Of a stretch of DNA of 64,000 nucleotides, positions 1 to 7,502 are shown in pieces. The stretch is from positions 124,001 through 188,000 of the forward strand of contig JBGRQA010000004.1 of assembly GCA_041725895.1 (NCBI GenBank), written 5' to 3'. The notes under the pieces were generated by a model. The model worked only from the letters and a program-made list of their open reading frames with translations. It ran no database searches and was not told the DNA's origin. Within the stretch, counting starts at the first letter, position 1; each line of letters begins with the position of its first letter. The position numbers and the translations under genes were made by a program. Source of the DNA: JBGRQA01 sp041725895. GTDB taxonomy: Bacteria > Bacteroidota > Bacteroidia > Bacteroidales > Marinifilaceae.

Positions 1-1097
1 TCAACTACGAATACCCATTGACCACCGGTACTTTGGAAGAATCCGCCACGAGGGATCAACAGTGCTTGACGAGGCTCACCCAATTCAATTTTGGTACGGA
101 AAGTTTGTCCGGTACGAATTCCAGGAGGCAAACCCTTACTGAACTTCATATCAATCTCGAATTGGCCATTCCGAACTTCAGGGTATACCTTAATTACTTT
201 CAACTCGTAATTCTCACCATTAAATTTAAAGTTCGCCTTAAGTCCTTTGGTCAAACGGGCAATGTACAACTCGTCAATCTGTGCTTTGATTTTATAATTA
301 TCCAGAACATTTACCTGTCCCAAACGTGTTCCTCTTGGCTTGGATTCCCCTAATTCGGCATTCAAAGCCCCCAACTGTCCGTTAACAGGAGCCTTTACAT
401 TCAGATTCTGCAATTTCGCTCGCACCAGGTGAAGATTCTTTTCCATATTCTTCAAGTTCGACTCCAAACGCTGTATCTGAATCTGTCTTGAAATGGAATC
501 GGTACGTTGCCGCTCCAGTAAAAGCTTACGCGAATTGGAATAGTATTCATAATTATCCTTGGAAACGTCAAATTCTTCCTTCGAAATCACTCCTTTTTCC
601 AGGAAAACCTTATTACGCTGATAAGCTCTTTTACATTTGGCCAAATTCAGATCAATATCCAACAAAGTTCGTTTCACTTGCAAACGGTCCTGCTCCATAC
701 TTAAACGGGTATCTCGCAGTCGATTTACCTGTTCGGTAAATGAGGCCTCCGAATTCATAATTTGCAAATTCAATTCCGAATTACTCAACCGAAGGATTAC
801 ATCGCCTTTCTTAACCATACTTCCCTCTTCCAGTAGAATCTCTTCTACCCGTCCACCTTCAATAGCATCCAGATAAACGGTAGTAATAGGAAATACAGTT
901 CCGGTTCGGGCAATATATTCCTGAAAATGATCCTGACGAACATCTTCGATCGAAAGCTTTTCACTTTCCACATTTAACCGGGAACCAGGATCTCCTAAAA
1001 ATGCCCCATAAAGAGAGACTAATGCTAATACGGCTGCACCGGAATACCATGTTTTTTTACGCAAGTACCACGGCTTTTTTTCTATAACTCTATCCAT
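1..1097 (-). CDS. HlyD/RND-type efflux periplasmic adaptor subunit (3' end beyond window)
   Basis: This is a membrane-fusion protein that would link an inner-membrane exporter (ABC or RND) to an outer-membrane channel. The first 365 codons are present and the C-terminus lies outside the window. The ATG at 1097 gives a short basic N-terminus (MDRVIEKKPWYLRKK), one membrane anchor at about residues 16-34, a biotinyl/lipoyl half-motif (EGGRVEEILLEEGSMVKKGD), a long charged coiled-coil hairpin at about 110-200, and the second lipoyl half with a beta-barrel. It diverges from a sigma-54 activator/histidine kinase pair. A sigma-54-type promoter lies about 50 bp upstream of its start, so the exporter is probably switched on by that pair. 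The substrate cannot be read from the sequence. Confidence 0.88.
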   Translation of the reverse strand, partial: MDRVIEKKPWYLRKKTWYSGAAVLALVSLYGAFLGDPGSRLNVESEKLSIEDVRQDHFQEYIARTGTVFPITTVYLDAIEGGRVEEILLEEGSMVKKGDVILRLSNSELNLQIMNSEASFTEQVNRLRDTRLSMEQDRLQVKRTLLDIDLNLAKCKRAYQRNKVFLEKGVISKEEFDVSKDNYEYYSNSRKLLLERQRTDSISRQIQIQRLESNLKNMEKNLHLVRAKLQNLNVKAPVNGQLGALNAELGESKPRGTRLGQVNVLDNYKIKAQIDELYIARLTKGLKANFKFNGENYELKVIKVYPEVRNGQFEIDMKFSKGLPPGIRTGQTFRTKIELGEPRQALLIPRGGFFQSTGGQWVFVV

Positions 1098-1145
1098 TAG
1101 TAAAATTTAAACTTTAATTGACTATAATTTCAACACACCCAAATT

Positions 1146-1164
1146 ATAGCCACTATCATGCCAA
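1146..1164 (-). promoter_or_regulatory. Candidate sigma-54 (-24/-12) promoter for the efflux adaptor gene
   Basis: Read on the minus strand the site is TTGGCATGATAGTGGCTAT. The -24 GG and -12 GC are 12 bp apart, as in the consensus TGGCACG-N4-TTGCW. The differences are CATG for CACG and TGGC for TTGC. It lies 49-67 bp upstream of the ATG at 1097, and the adjacent divergent gene encodes a sigma-54 activator, which supports the call. Confidence 0.7.
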
Positions 1165-1250
1165 AAGACACTATATATTTATTTTCAACACTTTAAATTT
1201 TCTCAAGACCTTACATAAGGATGAAAAGTGAACGAATTCAATACAAAGAC

Positions 1251-1266
1251 TGTTCGTTTTCGAACA
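1251..1266. promoter_or_regulatory. Candidate upstream activating site (palindrome) for the NtrC-type regulator
   Basis: TGTTCG-TTTT-CGAACA is a perfect inverted repeat with 6-bp arms and a 4-bp spacer. It lies about 100 bp upstream of the sigma-54 promoter and about 85 bp upstream of the regulator start. The size and position suit a dimeric Fis-type helix-turn-helix. A weaker related element (TGAA-CGAA-TTCA) lies about 20 bp away at 1228-1239. Confidence 0.5.
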
Positions 1267-1351
1267 AAAAATTTCCGTTTTTAAATTATTCGTTTTAACT
1301 TGACTCAGATTTCAAAAAGAATACAATAAACAGCAATAAAAACATTACAAT

Positions 1352-2731
1352 ATGGCGAATGAGAAATTGGGAAAGATATTAGCAATTGACGATAACGAAG
1401 ATATTTTATTCTCTCTGAAACTCTTGCTAAAACAACATGTCGAACTAATTCATACCGAATCGGATCCGGAGCAAATACCCAAACTCCTGAAACAGGAAAC
1501 CTACGATGTCATTCTTTTGGACATGAACTTTACCAAAGATGCTATCAGTGGACAGGAGGGCTATTTTTGGTTAAACAAAATTCTGGAGATGGATCCCCAG
1601 GCAGTTGTTCTTTTCATCACAGCCTACGGGGACATTGAGAAATCAGTAAAAGCAATTAAAGCAGGTGCCACGGACTTTATTCTGAAACCCTGGCAGAACG
1701 AGAAACTACTGGCCACAATCTCCTCCGCAATCCAGCTTCGTAAGTCGAAAAAGGAAGTCAACACTTTAAAAACAAGACAAAAAGAGATCAACGCGGTTCT
1801 GGATCAACCCTTTAGCGACTTTATCGGTACATCTCCCGAGATGCAACAGGTTTTCACGACCATCCAAAAAGTAGCCCAAACCGATGCCAACGTTCTTATT
1901 CTTGGAGAAAACGGAACCGGTAAAGAATTGGTAGCCCGCGCCCTGCACCGCAACTCCAGCCGAAAGGACGAAGTTTTTATTAGTGTCGACCTGGGATCGA
2001 TCAATGAGAACTTATTCGAAAGCGAATTGTTCGGACATGTAAAAGGTGCCTTTACCGATGCCCGTTCCGATCGTCCGGGACGTTTTGAAATTGCCTCCGG
2101 AGGAACCCTGTTCCTGGATGAAATTGGAAACTTGTCGCTTCCAATGCAGGCAAAACTACTTACCGTTCTCGAGCGAAGAGAAGTCATCCGGGTGGGATCC
2201 AACAAACCCATTCCTATTGATATTCGACTGATCTGCGCCACCAATATGCCACTCAAACAAATGGCTGCAGAAGACAAGTATCGCCAGGATTTAGTTTACA
2301 GAATTAACACCGTGGAAATAAATCTTCCACCACTTCGCGACAGACTGGAGGATATTCCGCTACTTGCCGACCACTTCCTGAACATTTACGGTAAAAAGTA
2401 CAAAAAAGAGTTCTGTCCCATTTCCAAAGCTTGCATCAATCGACTGTACGAGTACAACTGGCCTGGAAACGTACGAGAGCTTCAGCACGTAATGGAGCGA
2501 GCAGTGATAATGGCAGATAGCAACGCTCTGAATCCACAGGATTTTCAATTAACCGGAGGAATCGGCCCTGTTACCGAGGTAGAATTGGACTCCTACAACC
2601 TGGAAGAGGTGGAAAAGAACATTATTCAAAAAGTATTAAAAACCAACAAGGGAAATATCTCAAAAGCAGCCGGAGAATTGGGACTCACCCGTACCTCCCT
2701 GTACCGAAGACTTGAAAAATATGGTTTATAG
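1352..2731 (+). CDS. Sigma-54-dependent response regulator, NtrC family
   Basis: A two-component response regulator that activates sigma-54 RNA polymerase. The receiver domain (about 8-125) has the acidic pair D13/D14, the phospho-acceptor D57 (ILLDM), the switch Thr in FITAYGD and the conserved Lys in ILKPW. The AAA+ domain (about 155-395) has Walker A GENGTGKE, the sigma-54 contact loop as GAFTDA rather than GAFTGA, and Walker B LFLDEIGN. A Fis-type helix-turn-helix ends the protein (NISKAAGELGLTRTSLYRRL). The 459-residue length is normal. Its 3' end overlaps the histidine kinase by 11 bp, so the two are cotranscribed. It faces an efflux adaptor gene that carries a sigma-54 promoter, its likely target. 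Confidence 0.95.
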   Translation: MANEKLGKILAIDDNEDILFSLKLLLKQHVELIHTESDPEQIPKLLKQETYDVILLDMNFTKDAISGQEGYFWLNKILEMDPQAVVLFITAYGDIEKSVKAIKAGATDFILKPWQNEKLLATISSAIQLRKSKKEVNTLKTRQKEINAVLDQPFSDFIGTSPEMQQVFTTIQKVAQTDANVLILGENGTGKELVARALHRNSSRKDEVFISVDLGSINENLFESELFGHVKGAFTDARSDRPGRFEIASGGTLFLDEIGNLSLPMQAKLLTVLERREVIRVGSNKPIPIDIRLICATNMPLKQMAAEDKYRQDLVYRINTVEINLPPLRDRLEDIPLLADHFLNIYGKKYKKEFCPISKACINRLYEYNWPGNVRELQHVMERAVIMADSNALNPQDFQLTGGIGPVTEVELDSYNLEEVEKNIIQKVLKTNKGNISKAAGELGLTRTSLYRRLEKYGL

Positions 2732-4079
2732 AAATTTCAGAGTCAATTTTATTCTAAGAATATTGGTCCTTACCGGAACAATATTCTTACTTTTTTATTT
2801 GTTGTCGGGCACTGAATTGTATATCACTGCTTCCTTGGTGGGTGCCCTTATCTTCTATCAAATCTATGAAATCATTAAATATGTAGAAAAAACCAACCGC
2901 CTGCTTAAAAATTTTCTCGAATCAATTCGCTATTCCGATTTTACCCGAAACTTTCAGGTTCAAGGATTAGGAAACTCTTTCGACAAACTTCAGGAATCCT
3001 TTAATGCCGTAATTACGGACTTCCAGAAAATCAGGGCAGAAAAAGAAGAACATTATTTTTACCTGCAAACAGTAATTCAACACATTGGAATCAGCTTAAT
3101 CGCCTACCATCGCGATGGTAAAGTGGAGATGATCAACAATGCATCAAAAAAGCTTTTTCAGGTCAGCAATTTATCTACCATTCACGAACTGGATAAGTTC
3201 AGCCCCGACCTGGTTAACAGTTTGCTTCAACTAAAACACGGAGAAAACACCCTTGTTAAAGTTCAGGATCATGAGGACATCCTCCAGCTGGCTGTTTATG
3301 CCACCGAATTCAAAATAAACAATCGTCAGGTGATTCTGGTATCCATCAAGAACATTCAGTACGAATTGGAGGAGCAGGAGATTGAATCGTGGCAGAAACT
3401 GATTCGGGTACTAACCCATGAAATCATGAACTCCATCACACCCATTTCGTCTCTGTCAACTACTCTAACAACCATACTGGATGATTTTGGAGCCTCCAAT
3501 GTTGAAAAAATCCACAACCAGGATCAGGAAACCCTGAAAGAAGTCAAAATGGCCCTGGAAACCATCCACAAAAGAAGCTCCGGTCTGTTACACTTTGTAG
3601 ATACCTATCGCAATTTGACCAAAATACCGAAGCCTAATTTCAGTATTTTCCCGGTGAAAAAATTATTTGAAAACATTCACCGATTACTGGAGGAAGAAAT
3701 CCGGAGGCACAACATCACCTGCGAAATTCTAATCGAACCCGAAAGCATAGAACTTTCAGCCGACGAGCAACTAATCGAACAAGTTTTAATCAATTTGATC
3801 AAGAATTCAATCCATGCTTTGGAGAATTCAGAAAATGGGCGAATCGAGCTCAAAGCCTTTATGAATAAAAGGGGACGTATCTCCATTCAGGTAAATGACA
3901 ATGGTCAGGGAATTATTAAAGAGGTATTGGATAAGATTTTCATACCATTTTTTACAACCAAACCCAAGGGGTCAGGAATCGGCTTAAGCCTCTCCAAACA
4001 AATTCTACGTTTGCATGGCGGAACCATTACGGCCCATTCCGAACCAAACGAAAGAACCAGCTTTACCCTTACTTTCTAA
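2721..4079 (+). CDS. Membrane sensor histidine kinase partnered with the NtrC-type regulator
   Basis: The sensor kinase of the two-component pair. Two membrane helices lie near residues 10-28 and 33-50 with almost no periplasmic loop, so it probably senses a membrane or cytoplasmic signal. A PAS-like region follows (about 95-205), then a dimerisation box with phospho-acceptor H233 (LTHEIMNSI) and an ATPase domain with N (INLIKNSIHAL), G1 (DNGQG) and G2 (GSGIGLSL) boxes. I chose the ATG at 2721 over an in-frame TTG at 2712 because it gives the usual short overlap with the regulator stop. It is 452 residues long. The signal is unknown. Confidence 0.93.
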   Translation: MVYRNFRVNFILRILVLTGTIFLLFYLLSGTELYITASLVGALIFYQIYEIIKYVEKTNRLLKNFLESIRYSDFTRNFQVQGLGNSFDKLQESFNAVITDFQKIRAEKEEHYFYLQTVIQHIGISLIAYHRDGKVEMINNASKKLFQVSNLSTIHELDKFSPDLVNSLLQLKHGENTLVKVQDHEDILQLAVYATEFKINNRQVILVSIKNIQYELEEQEIESWQKLIRVLTHEIMNSITPISSLSTTLTTILDDFGASNVEKIHNQDQETLKEVKMALETIHKRSSGLLHFVDTYRNLTKIPKPNFSIFPVKKLFENIHRLLEEEIRRHNITCEILIEPESIELSADEQLIEQVLINLIKNSIHALENSENGRIELKAFMNKRGRISIQVNDNGQGIIKEVLDKIFIPFFTTKPKGSGIGLSLSKQILRLHGGTITAHSEPNERTSFTLTF

Positions 4080-4195
4080 TATGAATTAAGTCTTAAATGC
4101 CGTACCAAATAGGCCTCATATAATTTTAATTTAACAAATAGTTTCACTAAATTTAAAGGGTAAATCTATTTCTAACCTATTAAAAGTTACGGCAT

Positions 4196-4435
4196 ATGAC
4201 TAAGACAATCACATTTAATGAGCTCAGAAAGATTAAGGACAGCCTTCCTCATGGCAGTATGCAAAAAATTGCTGATGAATTGGATTTAGATGTAGAAACT
4301 GTTAGAAATTATTTTGGCGGCACCAAGGGTAAAAGTTGCGGTGTTCATGTGGAACAGGGACCTAACGGCGGAATTGTAGAACTGGATGATACCACCATTC
4401 TCGATTGCGCTGTTCGTATTCTTGACGAAAAGTAA
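4196..4435 (+). CDS. Small helix-turn-helix DNA-binding-like protein
   Basis: A 79-residue protein. Residues about 5-42 read as a helix-turn-helix with a clear recognition-helix pattern (SMQKIADELDLDVETVRNYF). The rest is a short Gly-rich, acidic tail (GGTKGKSCGVHVEQ, then GGIVELDD). I recall similar small proteins as widespread in Bacteroidota, but no experimental function comes to mind. It stands alone between the kinase gene and rex, and a hairpin terminator follows it. The role is unknown. A nucleoid-associated or regulatory function is only an inference. Confidence 0.8.
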   Translation: MTKTITFNELRKIKDSLPHGSMQKIADELDLDVETVRNYFGGTKGKSCGVHVEQGPNGGIVELDDTTILDCAVRILDEK

Positions 4436-4455
4436 TCGTAAAAAGCCAATTATAG

Positions 4456-4490
4456 CAAAGCAGCAGCCCCTAACTGCTGCTTTGTTGTAT
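4456..4490 (+). terminator. Hairpin terminator after the small DNA-binding gene
   Basis: CAAAGCAGCAG and CTGCTGCTTTG form a perfect 11-bp stem around a 7-nt loop, about 20 bp after the stop codon. The T tract that follows is short, so efficiency is uncertain. Confidence 0.6.
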
Positions 4491-4652
4491 CAGGTCGCCC
4501 CTTCCCTTCAAAACCCTCCTATTCGCGGATTATATCGGCTCAACCAATACAACTCCTCCCTTATTAGTTGGCACGATAGAAAACACCATCCCTTAGCAAA
4601 TAAAATTTAGCCTTACCCCAACAAGTAACTCCATTAGGGGTAACCATACTTT

Positions 4653-4718
4653 AAACTTACATCAAACTTAATACAAACTCGTATCAAAGTCGTAGTAAAC
4701 TCGTACCAAAGTCATATT
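4653..4718. repeat. Six tandem degenerate 11-bp repeats, intergenic
   Basis: Six consecutive 11-mers start at 4653, 4664, 4675, 4686, 4697 and 4708. All begin AAA, and the last four alternate AAACTCGTA and AAAGTCGTA forms, giving a 22-bp super-period. No ORF or transcript signal explains them. A related arrangement with ACTCCGTAT/AGTCCGTAT cores lies at 42308-42357. The rest of the 4436-4934 gap holds only the two terminators. Confidence 0.7.
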
Positions 4719-4876
4719 TAATTGAATTTATAACGACTTATATACCTATTGGGATCATAAATGACTAGGGAAAAAACCAAAGAAGCACAGAAGCAATAGA
4801 CCAGTTACTTCTGTGCAAAAATGGCAAGCCATTAAAACAATAAACTATAAAAGGAGAAGAGACAACCAATTGCCAC

Positions 4877-4910
4877 AAAAAAAGCAGCGATTTAAATCGC
4901 TGCTTTTTTT
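4877..4910. terminator. Symmetric terminator downstream of rex
   Basis: A-tract, AGCAGCGA, TTTAAA, TCGCTGCT, T-tract: a perfect stem flanked by A7 and T7 runs, so it can act in both directions. It begins 25 bp past the rex stop and would end the minus-strand rex transcript. Confidence 0.85.
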
Positions 4911-4934
4911 GCGTGTACCAACTCCAGCAAATCT

Positions 4935-5585
4935 TTACTCTTTCCGGTCGGCATGCAACTTGTTAAAAATTACAGCCAGGTTAGAATAGATTGTGGTGTT
5001 TTGTACAATAATTTCATCGGGCACTTTAATACGAGCCGGAGTAAAATTCCAGATGGCCTTTATCCCCCATGCCACCATCAAATCTGCAACTGTTTGGGCA
5101 TTCTCAGCTGGAACAGTAAGAATTCCCATAATCACATTCATTTGTTGGGCCAAATCACGGAATTGATCAATATGATACACTTCAACACCATTCACATTCT
5201 TGCCAATAGTGGAAGGATCAACATCAAAAGCAGCAACAATATTCAATCCAAATTGCGAAAGACCATTGTCATGCAACAAGGCTGAACCAAGGGAACCGGC
5301 CCCAATTAGAAAAGCATCGTCCATGACGGTGAATCCCAGAAAATTGGAAAGCACCTCAACCAACGCTTCCACCTCGTAACCAACCCGGGTTTTCCCAACA
5401 ATACTCGTATAGGAAAGATCCTTGGTTACCTGCGTGGAATCAATGTTCATGTAATTGGCAATTTGAGTTGAAGAAACAAACTGTTGCCCTTTCTTTTTCA
5501 ACACCTTGACATACGACAAATAAGATGGCATACGACGGATAGTAGGCTCCGGAACAGCAGATGATTTTCTTGAACTTTGAACCAT
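4935..5585 (-). CDS. rex: Redox-sensing transcriptional repressor Rex
   Basis: Rex senses the NADH/NAD+ ratio and represses fermentative and anaerobic respiratory genes when NAD+ is plentiful. An N-terminal winged helix (about 10-80) carries the recognition region TQVTKDLSYTSIVGK. A Rossmann domain follows with GAGSLG at 95-100 and the acidic residue after strand 2 (AAFDVD). I start it at the ATG at 5585 (MVQSSRKSS), which gives 216 residues, a normal Rex length. The longer frame to 5633 adds an atypical hydrophobic stretch. A TATTTTTG box and a 24-bp palindrome precede it, which suggests autoregulation. Possible targets in this window include the nrf operon, but I saw no matching palindrome there. 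Confidence 0.94.
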   Translation of the reverse strand: MVQSSRKSSAVPEPTIRRMPSYLSYVKVLKKKGQQFVSSTQIANYMNIDSTQVTKDLSYTSIVGKTRVGYEVEALVEVLSNFLGFTVMDDAFLIGAGSLGSALLHDNGLSQFGLNIVAAFDVDPSTIGKNVNGVEVYHIDQFRDLAQQMNVIMGILTVPAENAQTVADLMVAWGIKAIWNFTPARIKVPDEIIVQNTTIYSNLAVIFNKLHADRKE

Positions 5586-5612
5586 AGTAATTGAATTGCG
5601 CCTTAAACAAAA

Positions 5613-5620
5613 CAAAAATA
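5613..5620 (-). promoter_or_regulatory. Candidate -7 box of the rex promoter
   Basis: On the minus strand this is TATTTTTG, matching the Bacteroidota -7 consensus TAnnTTTG, 28 bp upstream of the rex ATG. The expected -33 position falls inside the palindrome at 5631-5654 and reads TTTT rather than TTTG. Confidence 0.4.
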
Positions 5621-5630
5621 AACAAGTTTT

Positions 5631-5654
5631 CAATAAAGAAAAATTTCTTTATTG
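5631..5654. promoter_or_regulatory. 24-bp palindrome overlapping the rex promoter; candidate operator
   Basis: CAATAAAGAAA-AA-TTTCTTTATTG is a perfect inverted repeat with 11-bp arms. It lies 46 bp upstream of the rex ATG and covers the -33 region. Rex operators in other phyla are palindromes of similar size with TTG/CAA ends, and this one has CAA and TTG ends. Autoregulation by Rex is an inference. Confidence 0.5.
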
Positions 5655-5708
5655 TTTTTTTGCTATGTATAAGACAATTAAAAGGTAAGTTGCGCTGGGG
5701 AAAAATAA

Positions 5709-5742
5709 AAAAAGGATTAAACTTTGCGGTCTAATCCTTTTT
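5709..5742 (-). terminator. Terminator of the tRNA-Val transcript
   Basis: AAAGGATTA and TAATCCTTT form a 9-bp stem around a 12-nt loop. In the minus-strand direction it ends in a T run, immediately downstream of the tRNA. Confidence 0.8.
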
Positions 5743-5744
5743 AT

Positions 5745-5822
5745 TGGTGGGCGGTATAGGATTCGAACCTATGACCCCTTGGGTGTAAACCAAGTGCTCT
5801 GAACCAACTGAGCTAACCGCCC
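5745..5822 (-). tRNA. tRNA-Val (anticodon UAC)
   Basis: On the minus strand the acceptor stem GGGCGGT pairs with ACCGCCC. The D arm is GCTC...GAGC, the anticodon arm is CTTGG-TTTACAC-CAAGG with anticodon TAC, and the T arm is TAGGT-TCGAATC-CTATA. The discriminator A and an encoded CCA follow (5745-5747). All four arms fold without mismatch in the main stems. The mature body without CCA is 5748-5822. Confidence 0.97.
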
Positions 5823-5832
5823 TATTGCGATG

Positions 5833-5863
5833 CAAATATAGGCAGAATATTTTTGCATGCAAA
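5833..5863 (-). promoter_or_regulatory. Bacteroidota housekeeping promoter of tRNA-Val
   Basis: Minus strand: TTTG at 5863-5860, exactly 19 bp, then TATATTTG at 5840-5833. This matches the TTTG-N19-TAnnTTTG consensus fully, with transcription predicted to start about 5 bp before the tRNA. The -33 box lies within the perfect palindrome TTTGCATGCAAA (5852-5863). Confidence 0.75.
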
Positions 5864-5884
5864 TTTTATTTAAGGATTTTTTCT

Positions 5885-7171
5885 TTAAACCACTTCCGCT
5901 ACAACGAAAGTGCTACCCCCAATAAATATCAAATCATCGGACCCGGATTCCAGCTTAGCAGAACCTACTGCCTCTTTAACAGAAGCATACGCATCCCCTT
6001 TTAATCCGACACTTTCCGCTTTTTCCTTCAAAATATTTTGATCAAGGGCTCTCGGAATTTTTGCACGGGTAAAATAATATTTTGCATCCCGAGGTAACAT
6101 TTTCAGAATTTCCTCTACATTCTTATCGTCAACCATTCCAATAACCATGTGCAAATTTTCGAATGGGGTAACCTCCAATTGGGAAAGAATATCCCGAATG
6201 CCTGCTTCGTTGTGCCCCGTATCGCAAATCGTAAGAGGTGCTGTAGCCAGTTGATACCAACGCCCCATTAAACCTGTTTGGGATATAACCTTAGAGATAC
6301 CGCTGTAAATGGCTTCCTTTCCTACTGGAATCCCTTGCTTTTCCAATTCCTCCAGTGCACAAAGAGCGGTCAATAAATTTTTCTGCTGATAAATTCCCAA
6401 AAGATCACTTCGCAAGCCCGCATATTCTACCCGGCTTCCCTTTTCAATATCAAGCACCCTGTACTGCTCCTCCAAAGAGGAAGATTGAATCTTCAACTCA
6501 TCGCAGGCAAAATACAGGGAAGTGCCCATTTCTTCGGCCCTTTGAATAAAAATATCATCTACGCCTTTCTGTCTCTCCCCCACAACAACAGGAATTCCCT
6601 TCTTTATGATCCCGGCCTTTTCCTCTGCTATTTTCTCAACAGAATCGCCCAGTAAATTGGTGTGATCCAAACTAATGTTTGTAATTACCGATAGCAAGGG
6701 AGAAATAATATTTGTAGAATCCAACCTGCCACCCAGGCCTACTTCAACAATGGCATAATCCACCTTCTGACGGGCAAAATAATCAAAAGCCATGGCAACT
6801 GTCATTTCAAAAAAGGAGGGACGAATCTCGGTAAACAGTTGTTTGTGATCCGCAACAAAATCAACAACTTCGGCTTCCGGAATCGGTTGACCATTGATCT
6901 TGATCCTTTCACGAAAATCGCGCAGGTGGGGGGAAGTGTACAAGCCCACCTTAAACCCGGCTGATTGAAGAACCGAGGCTAAATAATGAGAAACCGATCC
7001 CTTACCATTGGTTCCGGCAACATGTATACTTTTAAACTGCTGGTGAGGATGTTTAAAATAGGCATCCAAAGCCAGAGTATTGTCCAAATTTGCTTTATAA
7101 GCTGCCTTCCCGGTTCGCTGGAACATAGGCAACTGGCTAAACATATAATCTAAAGTTTCCTGGTAATTCAT
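5885..7171 (-). CDS. folC: Bifunctional folylpolyglutamate synthase/dihydrofolate synthase
   Basis: A cytoplasmic Mur-ligase-fold enzyme that adds L-glutamate to dihydropteroate or to folates, using ATP. The P-loop is GTNGKGS (about residues 53-59), followed by the typical FolC region YTSPHLRDFRERI, the Mg/ATP-site segment EVGLGGRLDSTN and the conserved SLDHTNLLG. Near the C-terminus DTGHNEAG matches the family DxAHNP-like motif. It is 428 residues long, normal for the family. It is a single gene divergent from phoH, with tRNA-Val just downstream on the same strand. Confidence 0.94.
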   Translation of the reverse strand: MNYQETLDYMFSQLPMFQRTGKAAYKANLDNTLALDAYFKHPHQQFKSIHVAGTNGKGSVSHYLASVLQSAGFKVGLYTSPHLRDFRERIKINGQPIPEAEVVDFVADHKQLFTEIRPSFFEMTVAMAFDYFARQKVDYAIVEVGLGGRLDSTNIISPLLSVITNISLDHTNLLGDSVEKIAEEKAGIIKKGIPVVVGERQKGVDDIFIQRAEEMGTSLYFACDELKIQSSSLEEQYRVLDIEKGSRVEYAGLRSDLLGIYQQKNLLTALCALEELEKQGIPVGKEAIYSGISKVISQTGLMGRWYQLATAPLTICDTGHNEAGIRDILSQLEVTPFENLHMVIGMVDDKNVEEILKMLPRDAKYYFTRAKIPRALDQNILKEKAESVGLKGDAYASVKEAVGSAKLESGSDDLIFIGGSTFVVAEVV

Positions 7172-7447
7172 TTTTTCTTATTTCACTTACTCAAATTCTT
7201 TGTCCTAGAGATTACAAAGTAGAATAAAATAAATCAAAATAGAGGAAATGAAAATGGTTTTTCATCTAAAAATTACTAAATTAAAGATATTAAACCCTGG
7301 ATGGATTAAATGCTCAGATACAGAATTAATTACAAAACAACAATCAGCGAAATCATTATCAATTTACAATCAATGTTTAACTTTTAACCCCTTTGACACA
7401 CCCCGTGGAAGACCACAATTGTAAATTTGATCGATTTCGGAAATAAA
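7172..7447. other. AT-rich divergent intergenic region between folC and phoH
   Basis: It must hold the promoters of both genes. A TAAATTTG box (7422-7429, plus strand) fits a phoH -7 element, but the nearest TTTG (7392-7395) is 26 bp away, longer than usual. No convincing folC promoter, riboswitch or small ORF was seen. Confidence 0.4.
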
Positions 7448-7502
7448 AAAAGAGCAGACAATCCTTCCATGTAGTACTCACTCTAACTTAATTGTCTCTT
7501 TT
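7448..7502 (+). promoter_or_regulatory. Leader hairpin abutting the phoH start codon
   Basis: AAAAGAG-CAG-ACAAT (7448-7462) can pair with ATTGTCTCTTTT (7491-7502), with the CAG bulged. The 3' arm touches the ATG at 7503. The hairpin would fill nearly the whole leader if transcription starts near 7435, and could hide the ribosome entry site. Confidence 0.4.

Noticed and set aside
2712..2731. TTG start giving a 20-bp overlap for the histidine kinase
   Set aside because: An ATG nine bases later gives a shorter overlap and a normal N-terminus before the first membrane helix.
4386..4610. 74-codon plus-strand frame overlapping the small DNA-binding gene
   Set aside because: It overlaps the real gene in another frame, runs through the terminator hairpin and has no coding character.
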